Shown: in pieces, positions 1-12,167 of the stretch
Position numbering within the stretch: position 1 is the first letter of the stretch
How the letters are laid out: every line of letters starts with the position of its first letter
NCBI GenBank assembly: GCA_900095095.1
Contig: FMBT01000387.1
Location: forward strand, 62,001 to 126,000
Source: Fragilariopsis cylindrus CCMP1102
Lineage: Eukaryota > Bacillariophyta > Bacillariophyceae > Bacillariales > Bacillariaceae
Length of the DNA stretch: 64,000 nt
Direction of reading: 5' to 3'
Program-made: the position numbers and the translations under genes
The notes under the pieces: model-generated
Database searches by the model: none
What the model saw: the letters and a program-made list of their open reading frames with translations, nothing else
What the model was told of the DNA's origin: nothing

Positions 1-1
1 T

Positions 2-1065
2 AGTGATAGTGATAGTGATGAGGGGGATGACAAGACCAGTATCGCTACTAACGCTGCAACTGTTGCCGTTAACGCCAACGTCAATGACACCGACGATAAT
101 AAAGCAGCAAACGCAACGCCTACTTTTCCTTCGTCGTCGTCGTCGACTGTGGTGGCTAATACGTGCAATACTAGCAGAAGCAGCAATACAGCAGCAGCAG
201 CAGCAGTAGTCACACGCAATCGTAAACGTAAATCAGTAGTAGAAGAGGAAGAAGAATCTACTCCCGCCAATAGTAATACTAGCAAGCGCAGTAATAAAAG
301 TAACAATAATAGACAATCTTCGGCATCGGATCCAATATTATTGCTATCATCATCTTCTGAAGACGAAGAAGAAGATGCGGAGGAGGAAGAAGATGATGAT
401 GATGATGTCAACGAAGATGAAGATGATCCAGAGAAAGCAACCGTCGTAACACCCGAAGAGCAGCATCGAAAGCATGATCGTAATGATGATGACAGCAAGC
501 ACAAAACCGACGACGGCGTTGATGATGATGAGGACAAAGGCAAAGAAAGCAAAAACAACAACAATAGCAATAACAACAATAATAATAATCATAATAATAA
601 TAACAAAATCGATCATGACAATTCTTCAAGCTCCTCTGATTCAGATTCTGATGATTTTCTACGAGATCATCATCGTCGTCGTCAAAGTCGAAGCAGAAAA
701 AATTACTGGTTATCATCATCATCTCGTGATTCAAAGTTACTTCATTTAGAAAAAATGAATAACAGGAACAAAGAGAATGATAGTACTGATACTAATAATA
801 GTATCAATAATGATGCTGATACAGCATTACAATTATTACTATGGGATATTGGATTCAATTATGAAATTTATCCACATCAATTTGAAGCTATACGGTTTGT
901 TGCTGGTTTTATATCAACATTTCCATTTCGTCATCCGAATAATAATAATAATAATGATAATAATATTAATAAAAATAATAACAATAAGACGATGACGACG
1001 AATGAGAAGATAATGTTGAATTTAGACGGTAACGGGGAATCTATTCGATTGGATTCACTTCGTTT

Positions 1066-1096
<31 letters not shown>

Positions 1097-1166
1097 ATAG
1101 GTACCAATAATAACAGTAACAATAACTGTAGCAGTAACACCAACACCAACACCAACACCAACACCC

Positions 1167-1197
<31 letters not shown>

Positions 1198-4100
1198 TAG
1201 CAAGAACACGAACACGAGCGGTAACGAATATGTTTTACCCACTCGAGGAATGTTGCTTGGTGACGAAATGGGCTTAGGTACGTGAAAATTGATTCGTTTA
1301 TCTATTCGACTTCCGCTGTGATAGCTGTGGTCTTTTTTTCTCGCTTCTTTTGCATAAAGCAAGACCTCGTTCACTCAAATTTCGCTTCTTATTGTTATTT
1401 CAAATACATATATACTACACTTCGCTCCACTACTACATAAATACAATAATGTACCAATTTCAGGAAAAACCATAGAGGCTCTAGCTGGAGCAGCGTTGCG
1501 TAATTCTATGCAACTGATGGCATCGCCATCGTCCGTTGCTCCTTCTGCTTCTTCAGCACAACAACGTCATCGTAATCGTCAGAAATTATTACCTACATTG
1601 ATTATTTCACCTCAAGATGGTATCCAAAATCAATGGTACGAAACATTGATTAAATCGGGTATAGAACCTGCACGGATTGAAGTAATTGGTGAAAGAAAGA
1701 ATTCAAGTAAGAAAAGGACGACAACGACGTCGATGAGCTCGCGGGGACAACAACTGCAGCGATTGAAACAAGAGCAAGAAGGAGGTTGCTTTATACTTTG
1801 TACTCGATACAAAGTTCAAAGTGAAATGAAAATGTTGTTTGATAATTGTATCACAAACACCGGCGGCAAGGGCGTCGCCAACAACAACCATAGGAATAGT
1901 AATAATGGCCACAGTAACAAGAAGCAGCCGCCGCAGTGGCAGCAGACGAGGATGAAAAAGAAATCGTCATCGTCTCTTCTATTTCCAAATGTACCACTCC
2001 AGCATATTGGTAAACTTCGTAATCAATACGTATCTGATAAGGGAAAAGGAAAGGAAAAAAATAATTTTATACGGGATAAAGAATCGAGTCAGGATTGCGT
2101 TGCAAGATTGATCGCCGGTATGAATTCTATTAAGGCGTATCAAACTGTGATAGTCGATGAGGCGCATTTTTGTAAGAATACCCTTGCGTATTGGGGTCTC
2201 GGACTCGCACTTCTAGGATCTACAAGCCATCGAACTGCACTCCTTACAGGAACGCCTTACAACAACGGTCCCTCCGATATGGCAGCATTGATGATATATA
2301 TTGATCCTAGGCACATAGCATCTAGTACTAAATGGTGGGAAAAAGCTACATCTGCTACTAGTAATAAGAAAATAGTCGAGGCTGTTAGTGATTGGCGAAA
2401 TGCATTTATGATACGACGTACAAAAGACATCCTTGAGGACAAGCTTCCTCAACGAAACAGAACGATTCGTTCGGTCGAAGCGCATCCATCGGAACTTTGG
2501 ATTTATATTAATTACGAAGCCAAATTCCTAAATGCTTTGAAAAGCTTCGATAGGATGAAAGATTCCAGCAATCGTAGAAGAAAGAATAAGGCATTTGAAG
2601 TGATGATGGCCGTTTTAAGCTGTTCGAGGATGTCATTGAGTAAGTACCCTAGTGCAATGTATCTGATTAGACCGTAAAGCGTTGCTTACTGAACCATTTC
2701 GAAACTTACAACGATGCAGTTCATCCTATGTTACCACGTGGTCGGGAGTTGACGATCCAGTTCAGCCCTTCGCGCAGACATCTTTTGAAACGAGAAGAAC
2801 GGCCTAAGGTTTGCGTTTACTGTGACTCCGATCCTTCTCGAAAGAAAGATAGCGACAGCCATAGTGACAGCCACAGTGGCAGTGACAGCGATAGTAACAG
2901 CCACAGTGGCAGTGACAGCGATAGTGACAGCGATAGTAGTCGCCGTGTGCGAACGGATATTATGAACTTACATGTTGATGGTCTAGACGATGAAGACGAT
3001 TTGGAGGTAGCAAAAAGTAGTAATGAGGACAAGAAGAAGGGCCCAATACTTCCTCTTGGTCCTGACATCTGCCAAGTTAGCGAAAGCGATTGCCGCCACT
3101 TTGCACACAAACGATGCCTCGCAATACACTACGAGGAGGGCGGTACAGCATGTCCAAGATGTAACGGTTTGACAAGTCGTATCCACGACAATCTTCATGG
3201 TAACGAATACTGTAAGGAAATCTCGACGTCACTCAGCCAAAATGGATTCACAGGATCCGCCAAGATCGAGGAAGCAATCAAATGGTTCAAGACGACTGTC
3301 CCAGATGATGATAAGGCGATCATCCTATCTTTCTTCAAGGGTAGTTTGGATCTAATTGAGGGCATCCTCGTGGAAGACCTTGGCATCGGATGTGCTCGAT
3401 ACGATGGCGACATTGACAAGGATTCAAGAGAAGCGGATCTGAAACGATTCAAAACCGAAGATACTTGTCGAGTACTTCTAGCATCTGTGCAGTCCGGGGG
3501 AACAGGTTTAAATATCACAGAGGCGAATCACGTCCTTTTCTTGGATCGTTGGTTCAATCCATGCGTACATGACCAAGCAGAGAGCAGAGTGCATCGTCTG
3601 GGCCAAAAGAAGGAGGTTAATATCGCTTACCTAGATATTGATCTAACCATAGACGTTGTCATGAAGGAAATTAATGAAATTAAAGGAGGTAATGCGAATA
3701 TCTTATTGGCCGATGGATCCTCCCTTGGGATAGCAGCCACCACGGTTGGATACAGAGATATTTGTAAGTACAGTAAGAGTTAAAGATTCTGTGTTCTCTT
3801 GCTTGCCGTTCTTGCTGTTATTGTTCTGCTCTCTGTTCTTGTTGCTTCTCGCATTTTTTTTCGGACTCGATATCCTTCTCTATTCGCAGTAAACAGTATT
3901 ATATGTCCATCTCATATCGCGTATCTATACGTATATTTACTTTGCTCTGCTCTTCATCCAACAGCTGGTGTGATTGGTAAAAAAATGAAGGAAATTCGGC
4001 TCATGAGAGAGAAACTAATCACAAACAATACCAATGAGCCCAAGAAATCCAAGACGAAGATAGAGAAGGAGGATGACATACCGAAGCGTGCTCCTGGTAT

Positions 4101-4443
4101 AGGATCGTTCAAGAAGTCATCAAATGTAAAGAAAGAGAGCAAGGATGGCATGCCGAAGCGTGTTCCTGGTGCAGGATCGTTCAAGAAGACATCAAATACA
4201 AAGAAAAAGAACAAGGGTGACATTCCAGGGATCACCACTGATGAAATCATCGAACTATCATCTGACGAAGAGGGAGACAACAACGTTATAGACATTCAGA
4301 AGGCAAGACGTATTTCTCTGGATGGCATTACTATTGAACTATCCAGTGACGAAGAGGATGATAGCGATGATGCAGATCTTCAGAAGGCAAGACGCGTATC
4401 TCTGGTAGACCCTAGATCAGATCTAAGCATGAAGAAGGGATAA
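2..4443 (+). CDS. SNF2-family ATPase with RING finger (Rad5/Uls1-like), 5' end cut by window edge
   Basis: Nuclear DNA translocase of the SNF2 superfamily, probably with ubiquitin-ligase activity, acting in chromatin remodelling or DNA-damage tolerance. Four exons join in phase: 2-1277, 1464-2639, 2720-3763 and 3965-4443 (introns of 186, 80 and 201 nt, GT..AG). The first splice rebuilds the Walker A motif GDEMGLGKT; the second rebuilds the conserved SLIHPMLP. Motif II is VDEAH (near 2155). A RING-like cluster (CVYC near 2815, then CRHFAHKRC and CPRC near 3095-3165) sits between the two helicase lobes, as in Rad5/Rad16/HLTF/Uls1; a Ser/Asp repeat splits it. Motif VI is ESRVHRLGQKK. The reading frame is open to the left edge through a Ser/Asp repeat, so the start is outside the window; the ATG at 149 is only a fallback. 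The N-terminus and last exon carry hydrophobic-plus-acidic motifs resembling SUMO-interacting motifs. The SNF2/RING assignment is firm; the subfamily is inferred. Confidence -1.
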
Positions 4444-4674
4444 AAATATTCCTACATTTTTAGCATTTGTCAATCCTGGAATATAGAATTGAATACGAAA
4501 TCTTGAACCCTATATTTTATACATAGAATTATAGAACCAAGCAAGCACAATCACATACATATTATAGCAAACAAACAAAAGAGCAATACCAGTTATTTAT
4601 CACCTCTAGTACTTCTAGCTACTGTGGTTAGATACAAAAATAGTATATGAATGATAGTAATTACTTGAATTATT

Positions 4675-7362
4675 TTAGACCTTTCTTCTTCTCTTCTTAG
4701 CTTCATGACCAATCTGCTTTTTCTTACCGTCCATACCACCATGACCACGTTTCTCGGAAAGTCCACCTTTTCCTCGTCCTTTCGTTCGACAACGTCTACC
4801 TGACTTAGTCATCAAGAAATTCTTCTTACGCTCCTTCTCAGTATTGGTTGAACCACCAGCACGCATTTTTGTTTCAAATGCATCTCTACCAGATAAAATC
4901 TTCTGTAATTTTTCTGCCTTACTCTTACGTTTACGTTTTGCTTCTGCCATGATCATATCAGGATTGACAGCACCCTTGATTCGTACTTCATCCTCCGAAT
5001 CGCCATCATCCGAATCGAAATCATCTTCACTAAGTTCATCAAATTCTTCACCGCGTGCAATAGCACGTTTCCTACGAGCAGCTTCTCGTGGATCACGACG
5101 TGCCCGTTCTTCACGTTCGACTAATTTCTTCATCTTCACAAAGTCTCCAGCAGAAAAGATTCGTGTCGATGAGATCTGGGCCTTTAACTTGTTTCGTTCA
5201 TCTTGTGTCATTTTGGATAAATCCAGTAATTCTTCTTCATCCTCTTCAACACCACCACCACCATCTTCGTCGTTGTTATCACCGTCGGTTGCTGATGCAG
5301 CACCCTCCTTGGGATCTACAACAACCAGATCTGGTGCTTCTTCACCTTCTTCTTCTTCATCTGCCATACCAACCATATCGACTTCTACGCTGGCATTGTC
5401 TTCTTCTTCTTGTTGTTGTTCAAGTCGTTCCTGTTCTTTCATATACGCAGCTCTCTTCCCTTCATATTCCAACAGTAAATCAGCACCTTCTACACCATGT
5501 GATACCTTCTGTTCACCAAAGCGCATCGGTTTAGTTTTTTGTTTATGCAAAGCGGATCCTTTCAATCCACGATTCTTACCCTGCAATAATGTTGGATATT
5601 TTTCACGGATAAAATTCTGATATGATTTACCAGCAATCGACACGGACCGATCACGATGATTCGAAAATGCTGCAATATCACGAACGAATGCTTCCACATC
5701 AAAGGTAGCAGAGGCGACATTCGTTTCCAGAGATTCTTTGGAATCTTCAATGGATAACACGGAGGGTACACGGGAACAAATAGCCCGGATCGCATTAATC
5801 CCTACCGCAATTTGTTCTTCCGAACAACGTTCTGTCACAAAATTATGTGCAATTGTTTTTAATATACCATATACTTCATCGGGTGGAACATTCTCGTGAC
5901 AGGCCTGCACGGAGTAGGCTAAGATTCCAGTCACGTCCCGTTGATGTCCACCCATATATTTTTGCAGGAATGGATATAAATTTAGTAACATTAATTCATG
6001 ATTACCCACTAATCGTGTGACAAAATTCATCATCAATAATTTATTCGTATAGGGGATACTTGACTTTGGATTCTTGAGACGTTTTAAGACCGATTCTGCT
6101 AATCCAGATGGATCCCGTAACAATTCAATGGCTGGATATAATTTTTTCGCAATTTCCACACCATTATCATCCCGAACATCCATCCAATCATCGGTACCGA
6201 CCCCCTCCCGTTTGCGTTGTTGCTTATTCCGGTTACCAATCTGTCGTTTGACATGATTAATTCTGGTCTTGGTTTTCCGTGAAAAGGAATGATAATTAAT
6301 TTTTTGTGAGGCGTCCCATTGATGTTCTTCTTTTTCCGCGGAATCTAAGGCCATCTTATCTTCAATATTTAAAAAGAACCGCATCGCACGTGACGCCACC
6401 GTCGTATTCTTGGATTCGACTGCTGTTGCTAAGATCGCCACCGTCCGATCATCGGTCCATACTTGACGTCGGTATAATTCACAGACCATATCCGTGGCAC
6501 GTTTTGCCGCAATATCCGTAGCATTTTCTTCACAGGATAAGGCCGATGCTGTTTCATTGCCACGTTTTTCTTGTCCATGTGTGGCCACCACACGATGTAA
6601 GAACGATTGGATGGCACGATTTACTTTATCATCTCGTTTGCCTTTTTTATTAATATTACGTATATCATTGACCATATGTTTATATAAAATTTCACGTAAG
6701 GTCTTATCGGGAACCACCGCCATTAAACGAAAGAATAATTCCAACAAACGTAAGGGTTCTAATGCACCCTTATTCCGCATTAGAATTAATGCCGATACAC
6801 ATGTTTTACGTACATCCCGTGGAAGTTGTAATGCCGCGGATGGTAACATCGTGGTCATGGTATGTAATTGCTTATTATTATGCATGTTTTTGTTCGTGTT
6901 CTTCTTGGTCTTGGGACCGTTCTTATTGTCTTTGAGTTCATCCTCGTCGTCATCTTCCTCATCAATATCAGGTTCTTCTCCCACTAATAAACCAATTAAA
7001 ATGGCAGCAATACGATTCGATTCTTTTCCCTTGTAGGACGATGAGGCGGTGGCGGCAGCAAATTGAATCAATTCTTCTAATTTACCACCCGAGGAGGATG
7101 TTTTCGAGGTGGCCTTTCGTCCACCACCACTATTGGTCGTGGCACCGGTGGCGGGATCCACCACACCTTGTGGTGCAATGGTTAAGATACCACATTCCGA
7201 TTTCAAGCGTTGGATTTGTGCTTCATAATCTTCACGATAGCCACTGGGATCACGTTTGACTAAATTTTGTAACTGGGCTAATTTTAATGTAATATCTACT
7301 TTGGTACCAGCACCGGTAGTAAGACCAGCACCACCACCATTACCACATCCGGATGTTCCCAT
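4675..7362 (-). CDS. SDA1: SDA1 homolog, 60S ribosomal subunit biogenesis factor
   Basis: Nucleolar protein required for maturation and export of pre-60S ribosomal particles. It is a single uninterrupted exon of 895 codons. The N-terminus has the family signature (LAQLQNLVKRDPSGY, about residues 28-42) and continues through the helical SDA1 region, including LLMMNFVTRLVGNHELMLLN. After about residue 650 come acidic stretches typical of nucleolar proteins (EEEEGEEAPD, EEDEEELLDLSKMTQDER). It ends in a highly basic tail (KKKQIGHEAKKRRRKV) that should serve as a nuclear/nucleolar signal. It is longer than the human protein (about 690 aa) because of low-complexity insertions. The start is the first ATG, followed by a Gly-rich leader; an AT-rich stretch lies immediately upstream. 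It is convergent with the SNF2 gene. Its intactness over 2.7 kb contrasts with the frameshifted genes nearby. Confidence -1.
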   Translation of the reverse strand: MGTSGCGNGGGAGLTTGAGTKVDITLKLAQLQNLVKRDPSGYREDYEAQIQRLKSECGILTIAPQGVVDPATGATTNSGGGRKATSKTSSSGGKLEELIQFAAATASSSYKGKESNRIAAILIGLLVGEEPDIDEEDDDEDELKDNKNGPKTKKNTNKNMHNNKQLHTMTTMLPSAALQLPRDVRKTCVSALILMRNKGALEPLRLLELFFRLMAVVPDKTLREILYKHMVNDIRNINKKGKRDDKVNRAIQSFLHRVVATHGQEKRGNETASALSCEENATDIAAKRATDMVCELYRRQVWTDDRTVAILATAVESKNTTVASRAMRFFLNIEDKMALDSAEKEEHQWDASQKINYHSFSRKTKTRINHVKRQIGNRNKQQRKREGVGTDDWMDVRDDNGVEIAKKLYPAIELLRDPSGLAESVLKRLKNPKSSIPYTNKLLMMNFVTRLVGNHELMLLNLYPFLQKYMGGHQRDVTGILAYSVQACHENVPPDEVYGILKTIAHNFVTERCSEEQIAVGINAIRAICSRVPSVLSIEDSKESLETNVASATFDVEAFVRDIAAFSNHRDRSVSIAGKSYQNFIREKYPTLLQGKNRGLKGSALHKQKTKPMRFGEQKVSHGVEGADLLLEYEGKRAAYMKEQERLEQQQEEEDNASVEVDMVGMADEEEEGEEAPDLVVVDPKEGAASATDGDNNDEDGGGGVEEDEEELLDLSKMTQDERNKLKAQISSTRIFSAGDFVKMKKLVEREERARRDPREAARRKRAIARGEEFDELSEDDFDSDDGDSEDEVRIKGAVNPDMIMAEAKRKRKSKAEKLQKILSGRDAFETKMRAGGSTNTEKERKKNFLMTKSGRRCRTKGRGKGGLSEKRGHGGMDGKKKQIGHEAKKRRRKV

Positions 7363-7870
7363 GATTTAATTAATATATTAATTAATTAATTATATTGATA
7401 TGCTGTTGTTGTCTATGTATAGTAACAAACAAAATAAAGTTAAAGTATTCTTTACAAATTCTTATCATGATCAACAAGCCAACGACAACCAACAACGTTA
7501 AAAGATGCAGCCACTACGGTACCGTAACTCTAGCTACTAGTATCTCAAGAGGAGGATTGTCCAAAAGTCGAATTTGAAAGAAGAAGAAAAAACGAGACGA
7601 TTGGTGGCGAGAATGAACGGACGACTACCAGTCCTAATACTAGCAGGGCCCTACTGTACTACAGGTAGGAATTATATATTTATTTGTAGTCACGAGTTTC
7701 TGAGTCATGGCGCGAAATCATTGTTTTTAAATATTTTAATAAAGAAAAATGAGAATTTGTACATATTATTATGATATTTAGTACATGCATCGTCATCAAC
7801 TCATATCATATCCACCAAGTTCTCATCTTTGTGAATGGAGTGTAGTACAGGCTAGCTATCATCAAGACAG
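7363..7870. other. divergent intergenic region between SDA1 and the 2H phosphoesterase gene
   Basis: About 0.5 kb with no convincing coding sequence. It holds a TTAATTAA-rich tract (about 7365-7395) directly upstream of the SDA1 start. It presumably contains both divergent promoters, but no specific element could be recognised. Confidence -1.
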
Positions 7871-8685
7871 ATGTTGAGAAATCTTCCTCTACTTGTGTTG
7901 CTGGCTACTACGTCAACGACTTGCTTTCATAGTGATAGGTGGTATTATCGGCAGCAACGCCGCCAACAACAAACTGATCATTATTGCATGACAACATATC
8001 GTAGATTTCTCAAAGCAGAGAAAATAATAATACTACGACCATTCATTACAAAAAGTAACGTTGGAAGTGTTCGTCATCATCATCGGTGTAATTCATTTCC
8101 CATGATGAAATCTTCGTCTGAGAATTTAGAGGAATCACCAGTTGAGCAACAGTATCATCAACAACAACAACAACAACAACAACAGCAACAGCAACAGCAA
8201 CAAGTTAGAAAAGTATCATCATCATCATTATCATCATTACAAGCAAAAGATCATACTGTCACCGTATGTATAGTACCACCTCCAGCAGAAGATAATCTTC
8301 GCGTATGGAAGGCGTTGTCCGAAATGAGATTGACATTAAAAGACCCAGGATATTATAGATGGCCACCACATGTGAATCTGATGTATCCATTTCTGAAGCT
8401 ACCACCACCACCGGACACGGTGGTAGTTGATGGTGGTGGTGGAAATAATAATAGAAATAATAGTAGTACTATTTGTAGTAGTACTCAATCTGATGATGAC
8501 GATGATAATAACGATGACAATGATGATGATTACAGGAGGAGGAGGAGTATATCGAGTATCGTTGAACAATTGGAAACTGCCACTTGTAAGGTCGCTCCAT
8601 TTTCTATACGATTAAATAAACTTGGAACGTTTGGTGGTAAACGAAGGGGTGTTTTGTGGCTGCATCCGGATGATAACAACAACGA

Positions 8686-8727
<42 letters not shown>

Positions 8728-9583
8728 AGCATAAGCGATGGGCTATCACAGCAACAAATAAAATGCGATCACGACCACAACAAAGAGCTACTCGAAGAGG
8801 AGCAACAACCACCGTCATCGTCATCGTCATCGTCACCACCAAGTCCACTAATACAATTACAAATATTGTTAGAAGAGGCGTTTCCGATGTGTAAAGACCA
8901 GTCACAAAAAGGAGAAGGGCTTCTTCTTTTACGCCACATATGACTCTGTCTCATTTTCCATGCCTTGATGAGGCATTACAGGCCAAAGAAAGCATGGAAA
9001 CAACGGAATCGCTATTTAATATTAGTGGTGCGTCGGAAAAACACAGCAGCAGCAGCAGCAGCAACTGCAGCAGTCCAATAAATAACATTGAAAACAACGA
9101 TGACGACTGTTTGGAATTTATCCTGGATCGAATCTATCTCCTTCAACGAAAGGGAGATGAAGGTCAATTTCTCCGTGTGGCAGAAATTGCATTGGGAGGA
9201 GATACCACTACTTGTGATGATCCTACTTCGAATATTATACCAGGAGGTAGCAGCGAAGACTCGAGGAGGCCAAGAACGACAGCATTTGTCGTGGCAGCGA
9301 AAACCAAGATATTTGATCCTCCTCAAGCATTTCCCGATATGCCCAATCATGAAGAAGAGTGGGTCTACAAGGAACGGATGCTGATGAAGTCACGACGACG
9401 AAGGAAGAATAATAACGGAACACGTGGAGGAAGACAACAACACCAACGACGACGTCAGGAATACAAGGTCCTCGAATTTCAGACACACCGGAACTTATCG
9501 CTGAAAAAAGAGCACAACGTAAAGCCAAGAGGGAGCATTTGCTGCTACAAGAACAAAATGAGAAGGAACAATTTGGAAGTTGA
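7871..9583 (+). CDS. 2H phosphoesterase (2'-5' RNA ligase-like) superfamily protein with three apparent frameshifts
   Basis: Members of the 2H superfamily hydrolyse or form 2',5'- and cyclic phosphodiester bonds with two H-x-[S/T] motifs. The first is HVNLMYPF (near 8370) and the second is FTPHMTLSHF (near 8928-8957), with the conserved GTFGGKRRGVLWL between them. They are in different frames. Reading passes from frame 2 (7871 to about 8700) to frame 1 (about 8700-8925: ILLEEAFPMCKDQ), then frame 0 (8928 to about 9478), then back to frame 2 (SDTPELIAEKRAQRKAKRE), with a stop at 9581-9583. Each change is what one missing base would cause; two sit at T runs (8927-8930, 9477-9479). No GT..AG intron can explain the changes. 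The N-terminus (MLRNLPLLVLLATTSTTCF) looks like a signal peptide, so secretory or plastid targeting is possible. The substrate is unknown. Either an assembly problem or a decayed gene; I favour the former. Confidence -1.
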
Positions 9584-10603
9584 TTGGCAAGTTTGCCGTA
9601 GGATTGAAAAAATGACCGTGTAACTTTACCTTCCTAATTGCTTCATCGTCATCAAGTCAGTTATAATATGTCGATACCAATTCTTCACATTACAAATTCT
9701 GTGTGCACTGCATGTTACTCGTGCAGACATTCTACCGATTTATTCATTCTCTGCTGTGATTTGATACCATTTGTTGTCTCGGATAAAGATTCTCCCCACA
9801 GTAACATCTGGGGCAACAGCAGTTGGTACAGTACTCATCAGGTATAGTATCTTCTTTCCCCTTCTTCCTTTCCAAATAGAGTCAATTTTTGACAAACCTT
9901 TACTTGACGAGATGAATACATTATTGGTCTTTGAAGACTGGTATAAAATTGGAGTAGGAGCCATACACAGGTTGTCATAATTAAGAAGATTCTGTGGGAT
10001 ACATTTTCAGTAATCTTGTGACTGAAATAGAGTTTATATTAATGGCTACTGGACTGCTCATAACCTATGAAGAGATTATTACTACACACTATTAGTAAAT
10101 TAGTAGTAAGTCGAGTTTAAGTTGTACACTATGTTAAATTATAAGTTCTTCTAAATATAAGTGATGTGATGCACAGGTCATCAATTGACATAATGAGCGC
10201 GCACGATTAGAATTCCTTTGACAATGTTGTACTAGGTTCCATTAGTATGCTGTGAACTTAGGAATTTGTTTTGCTCTCCGTCCTTTCCAGCAATAGTTGC
10301 TTCGTTGTTTTTTTAAGATGGTAGTTTTTGCTTCTATAATGGCGACTGAATTTCGTCGCAAGAAGAAGCGTCATGTCCAGAATCTACATTCATCTATGAA
10401 AAATTGGGGTGGAGCATCTGAATCCAATTCCACAAGCCAACAGTCAGTCCCCTTCAATTGATACTTTTACATCGTCCAAATTTATTTACTTCTAAAACTA
10501 AGCAACTTTCCAATTATTGCATCATAGTGATGACCATGAAATATCTTCTGGTCAGAATGTACTATTTATACCGAAGTTTTCGTGATATGATCTAGTAGTC
10601 CTC
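9584..10603. other. intergenic, no gene seen
   Basis: About 1 kb between the 3' ends of two convergent genes. Only short open frames occur. A 47-codon frame near 10318 (starting MVVFASIMATEFRRKKKR) lacks any recognisable similarity. No repeats or RNA genes were recognised. Confidence -1.
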
Positions 10604-11550
10604 TTACACACGAAACAATTTGAAATATTCCCCTTCGGGCGCCGCTTTGAATAGTTGCCTACCATTTTTTGAATGCCGGCTACCGACGTAATCATCGTCG
10701 TAGACAAATCCTGGTACTACTCTAAAATCCAAAGACACACGAGTGATCTCGGTACGATTGGCCTCCGTAAAATGAACACACTCGTTGCCGTAGAATCGCA
10801 TCATTTCCGTGACGTTTTACCTGTATCATCAATAGTCATTTTACCCTCATTATTTGCACTACTCTGATGATTATTCAGTAGAGTTAGATTACAATCGAAG
10901 GAATGAAAGTCACGTTTCCCTGGTTCTGATTCAGAATAGAGTGAATTCGATCCAAAACTTCTTGTGAGTGGCAACCAAAAGTTGATCTGTCCCGGCTGAT
11001 GACCATAGAAACTGTCACAATGTGGTGTCGTGGTCCTCTTGTTGGAAGGTTGCTGAAACCGAATACAAGGTTTCGCTTGGACGAAATAGTCCCTTTCCAC
11101 TTCCACTTCCGATTCCGATTCCATTGCCTCCTGTAAATGTGGAATTATCACTTCTCTAATAAATTCCTCGTATAATAATTGCAATTTCTGATTCAATGTT
11201 GTTGTTGCTGCTGCTGCTGCTGCTGTTTCGTTGTCAACAGCATTATTACTATTAGTAGTATTGTCATCATCACAACTTGTTCTGTCGTTTCTTCGTATAT
11301 ATTTGTGAGCCGACGACTCGCCGCCCTTATTCAGTTGACGACCCAATATTTTCTTCGCCGATTTGCAACTTTTCATTGCGGAAAATCCATCGATCGTTTT
11401 GTGCCAATCCTCCAACGACTTTATAGTAGTATTATTGGTCGTAGTATTTGTATTTGTGATGGGAGGAAACTCAATGATCTCTTTCAACAAATCACAAAAT
11501 CTTTGAAGGTATTTTTTGGATACGAAAATTTCATCTCCCGTTTTAGACAT
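10604..11550 (-). CDS. 2-oxoglutarate/Fe(II)-oxygenase-like protein (StrG-like), one apparent frameshift
   Basis: Predicted double-stranded beta-helix protein of the 2OG-Fe(II) oxygenase type, close in pattern to StrG-like proteins. An HxD iron-site candidate lies in PHCDSFYGHQPGQINFWLPL (around 10970-11030), and a distal histidine and a 2OG-binding arginine lie in NECVHFTEANRTEITRVSLD (10720-10800). The two halves are in different frames, and the change falls at a T4 run on the plus strand (10815-10818, AAAA in the coding sense). Adding one A gives ...DDTG-KNVTEMMRFYG in continuous frame. The ATG at 11550 (MSKTGDEIF) is the first in frame. A Gln-rich frame further upstream (11543-11764) could be an N-terminal extension, but linking it would need a shift in the opposite direction, so I left it out. 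The iron and cosubstrate residues are inferred by pattern; the substrate is unknown. Confidence -1.
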
Positions 11551-12167
11551 TGGAAATACCGAAGACGCCAAGACCAATCGCTATCCGTTCCACTTTCTGT
11601 TGGTGCTGCTGCTGCTGTATCTGCTGCTGCTGTGCTTCCCCAGTATGCTCAAGCTCAAGCTCATGCTCAACTCCTTTTTCGATTCCACCAATAATGCCTG
11701 ATGAAATCGTGTCGCTTGCCTCGTTTTTTTCCTTTTTTGAAATTCCGAATGGATCGTTCGACATTATTTACTGTCTTTGCATCTAGACTGTTACAACATA
11801 GACTGTCGTACCGATGATGATCGTCGAAACTACTATCCACCATCTTGATATACTGTTTGTTTTGTTTTGTTTTTAAAATGTGTGATTTTAAATTTATTTC
11901 ATTTGTGATTTTTAATGCAGAGTTGACTGTACCTGTAGTCCAGTCGAGTCGTAGATGTTTCAGTCGTGCGCAGGATGACGTTTTGCACACGCAAAATCCA
12001 ACAAAGTTCCATTCAACACAAAAAATTAGTTATCGACTGAGGTTTTTGTTGTTGATACTTGATACTGTAGTAGAAAAGAAACTAGCTACGGTAACAACAC
12101 CATAGTATATATCCTCAACTGTCATCAACCGCATCACCATTTAGCAGCACAAGAATAAGACAGAAAA
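11551..12167. other. divergent intergenic region upstream of ispF
   Basis: It contains a Gln-rich open frame on the minus strand (11543-11764) of doubtful status and the presumed ispF promoter. A TATATAT-like stretch lies at about 12106-12113, 55-60 bases before the ispF ATG. No other element was recognised. Confidence -1.

Noticed and set aside
1069-1100. Trinucleotide (GCT)n, (CAA)n and (CAG)n runs here and elsewhere as separate repeat features
   Set aside because: They encode Ala/Gln/Asn runs within genes, as is common in this genome; not independent features.
8622-8940. Intron(s) in the 2H phosphoesterase gene
   Set aside because: No GT donor between the conserved block and the break, and no usable AG before the second motif; simple missing bases fit better.
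11543-11764. Gln-rich minus-strand frame starting MSNDPFGISKKEKNEASD, possible N-terminus of the 2OG-oxygenase-like gene
   Set aside because: Joining it needs a shift in the opposite direction to all others, and a good in-frame ATG exists at 11550; kept out of the gene model.
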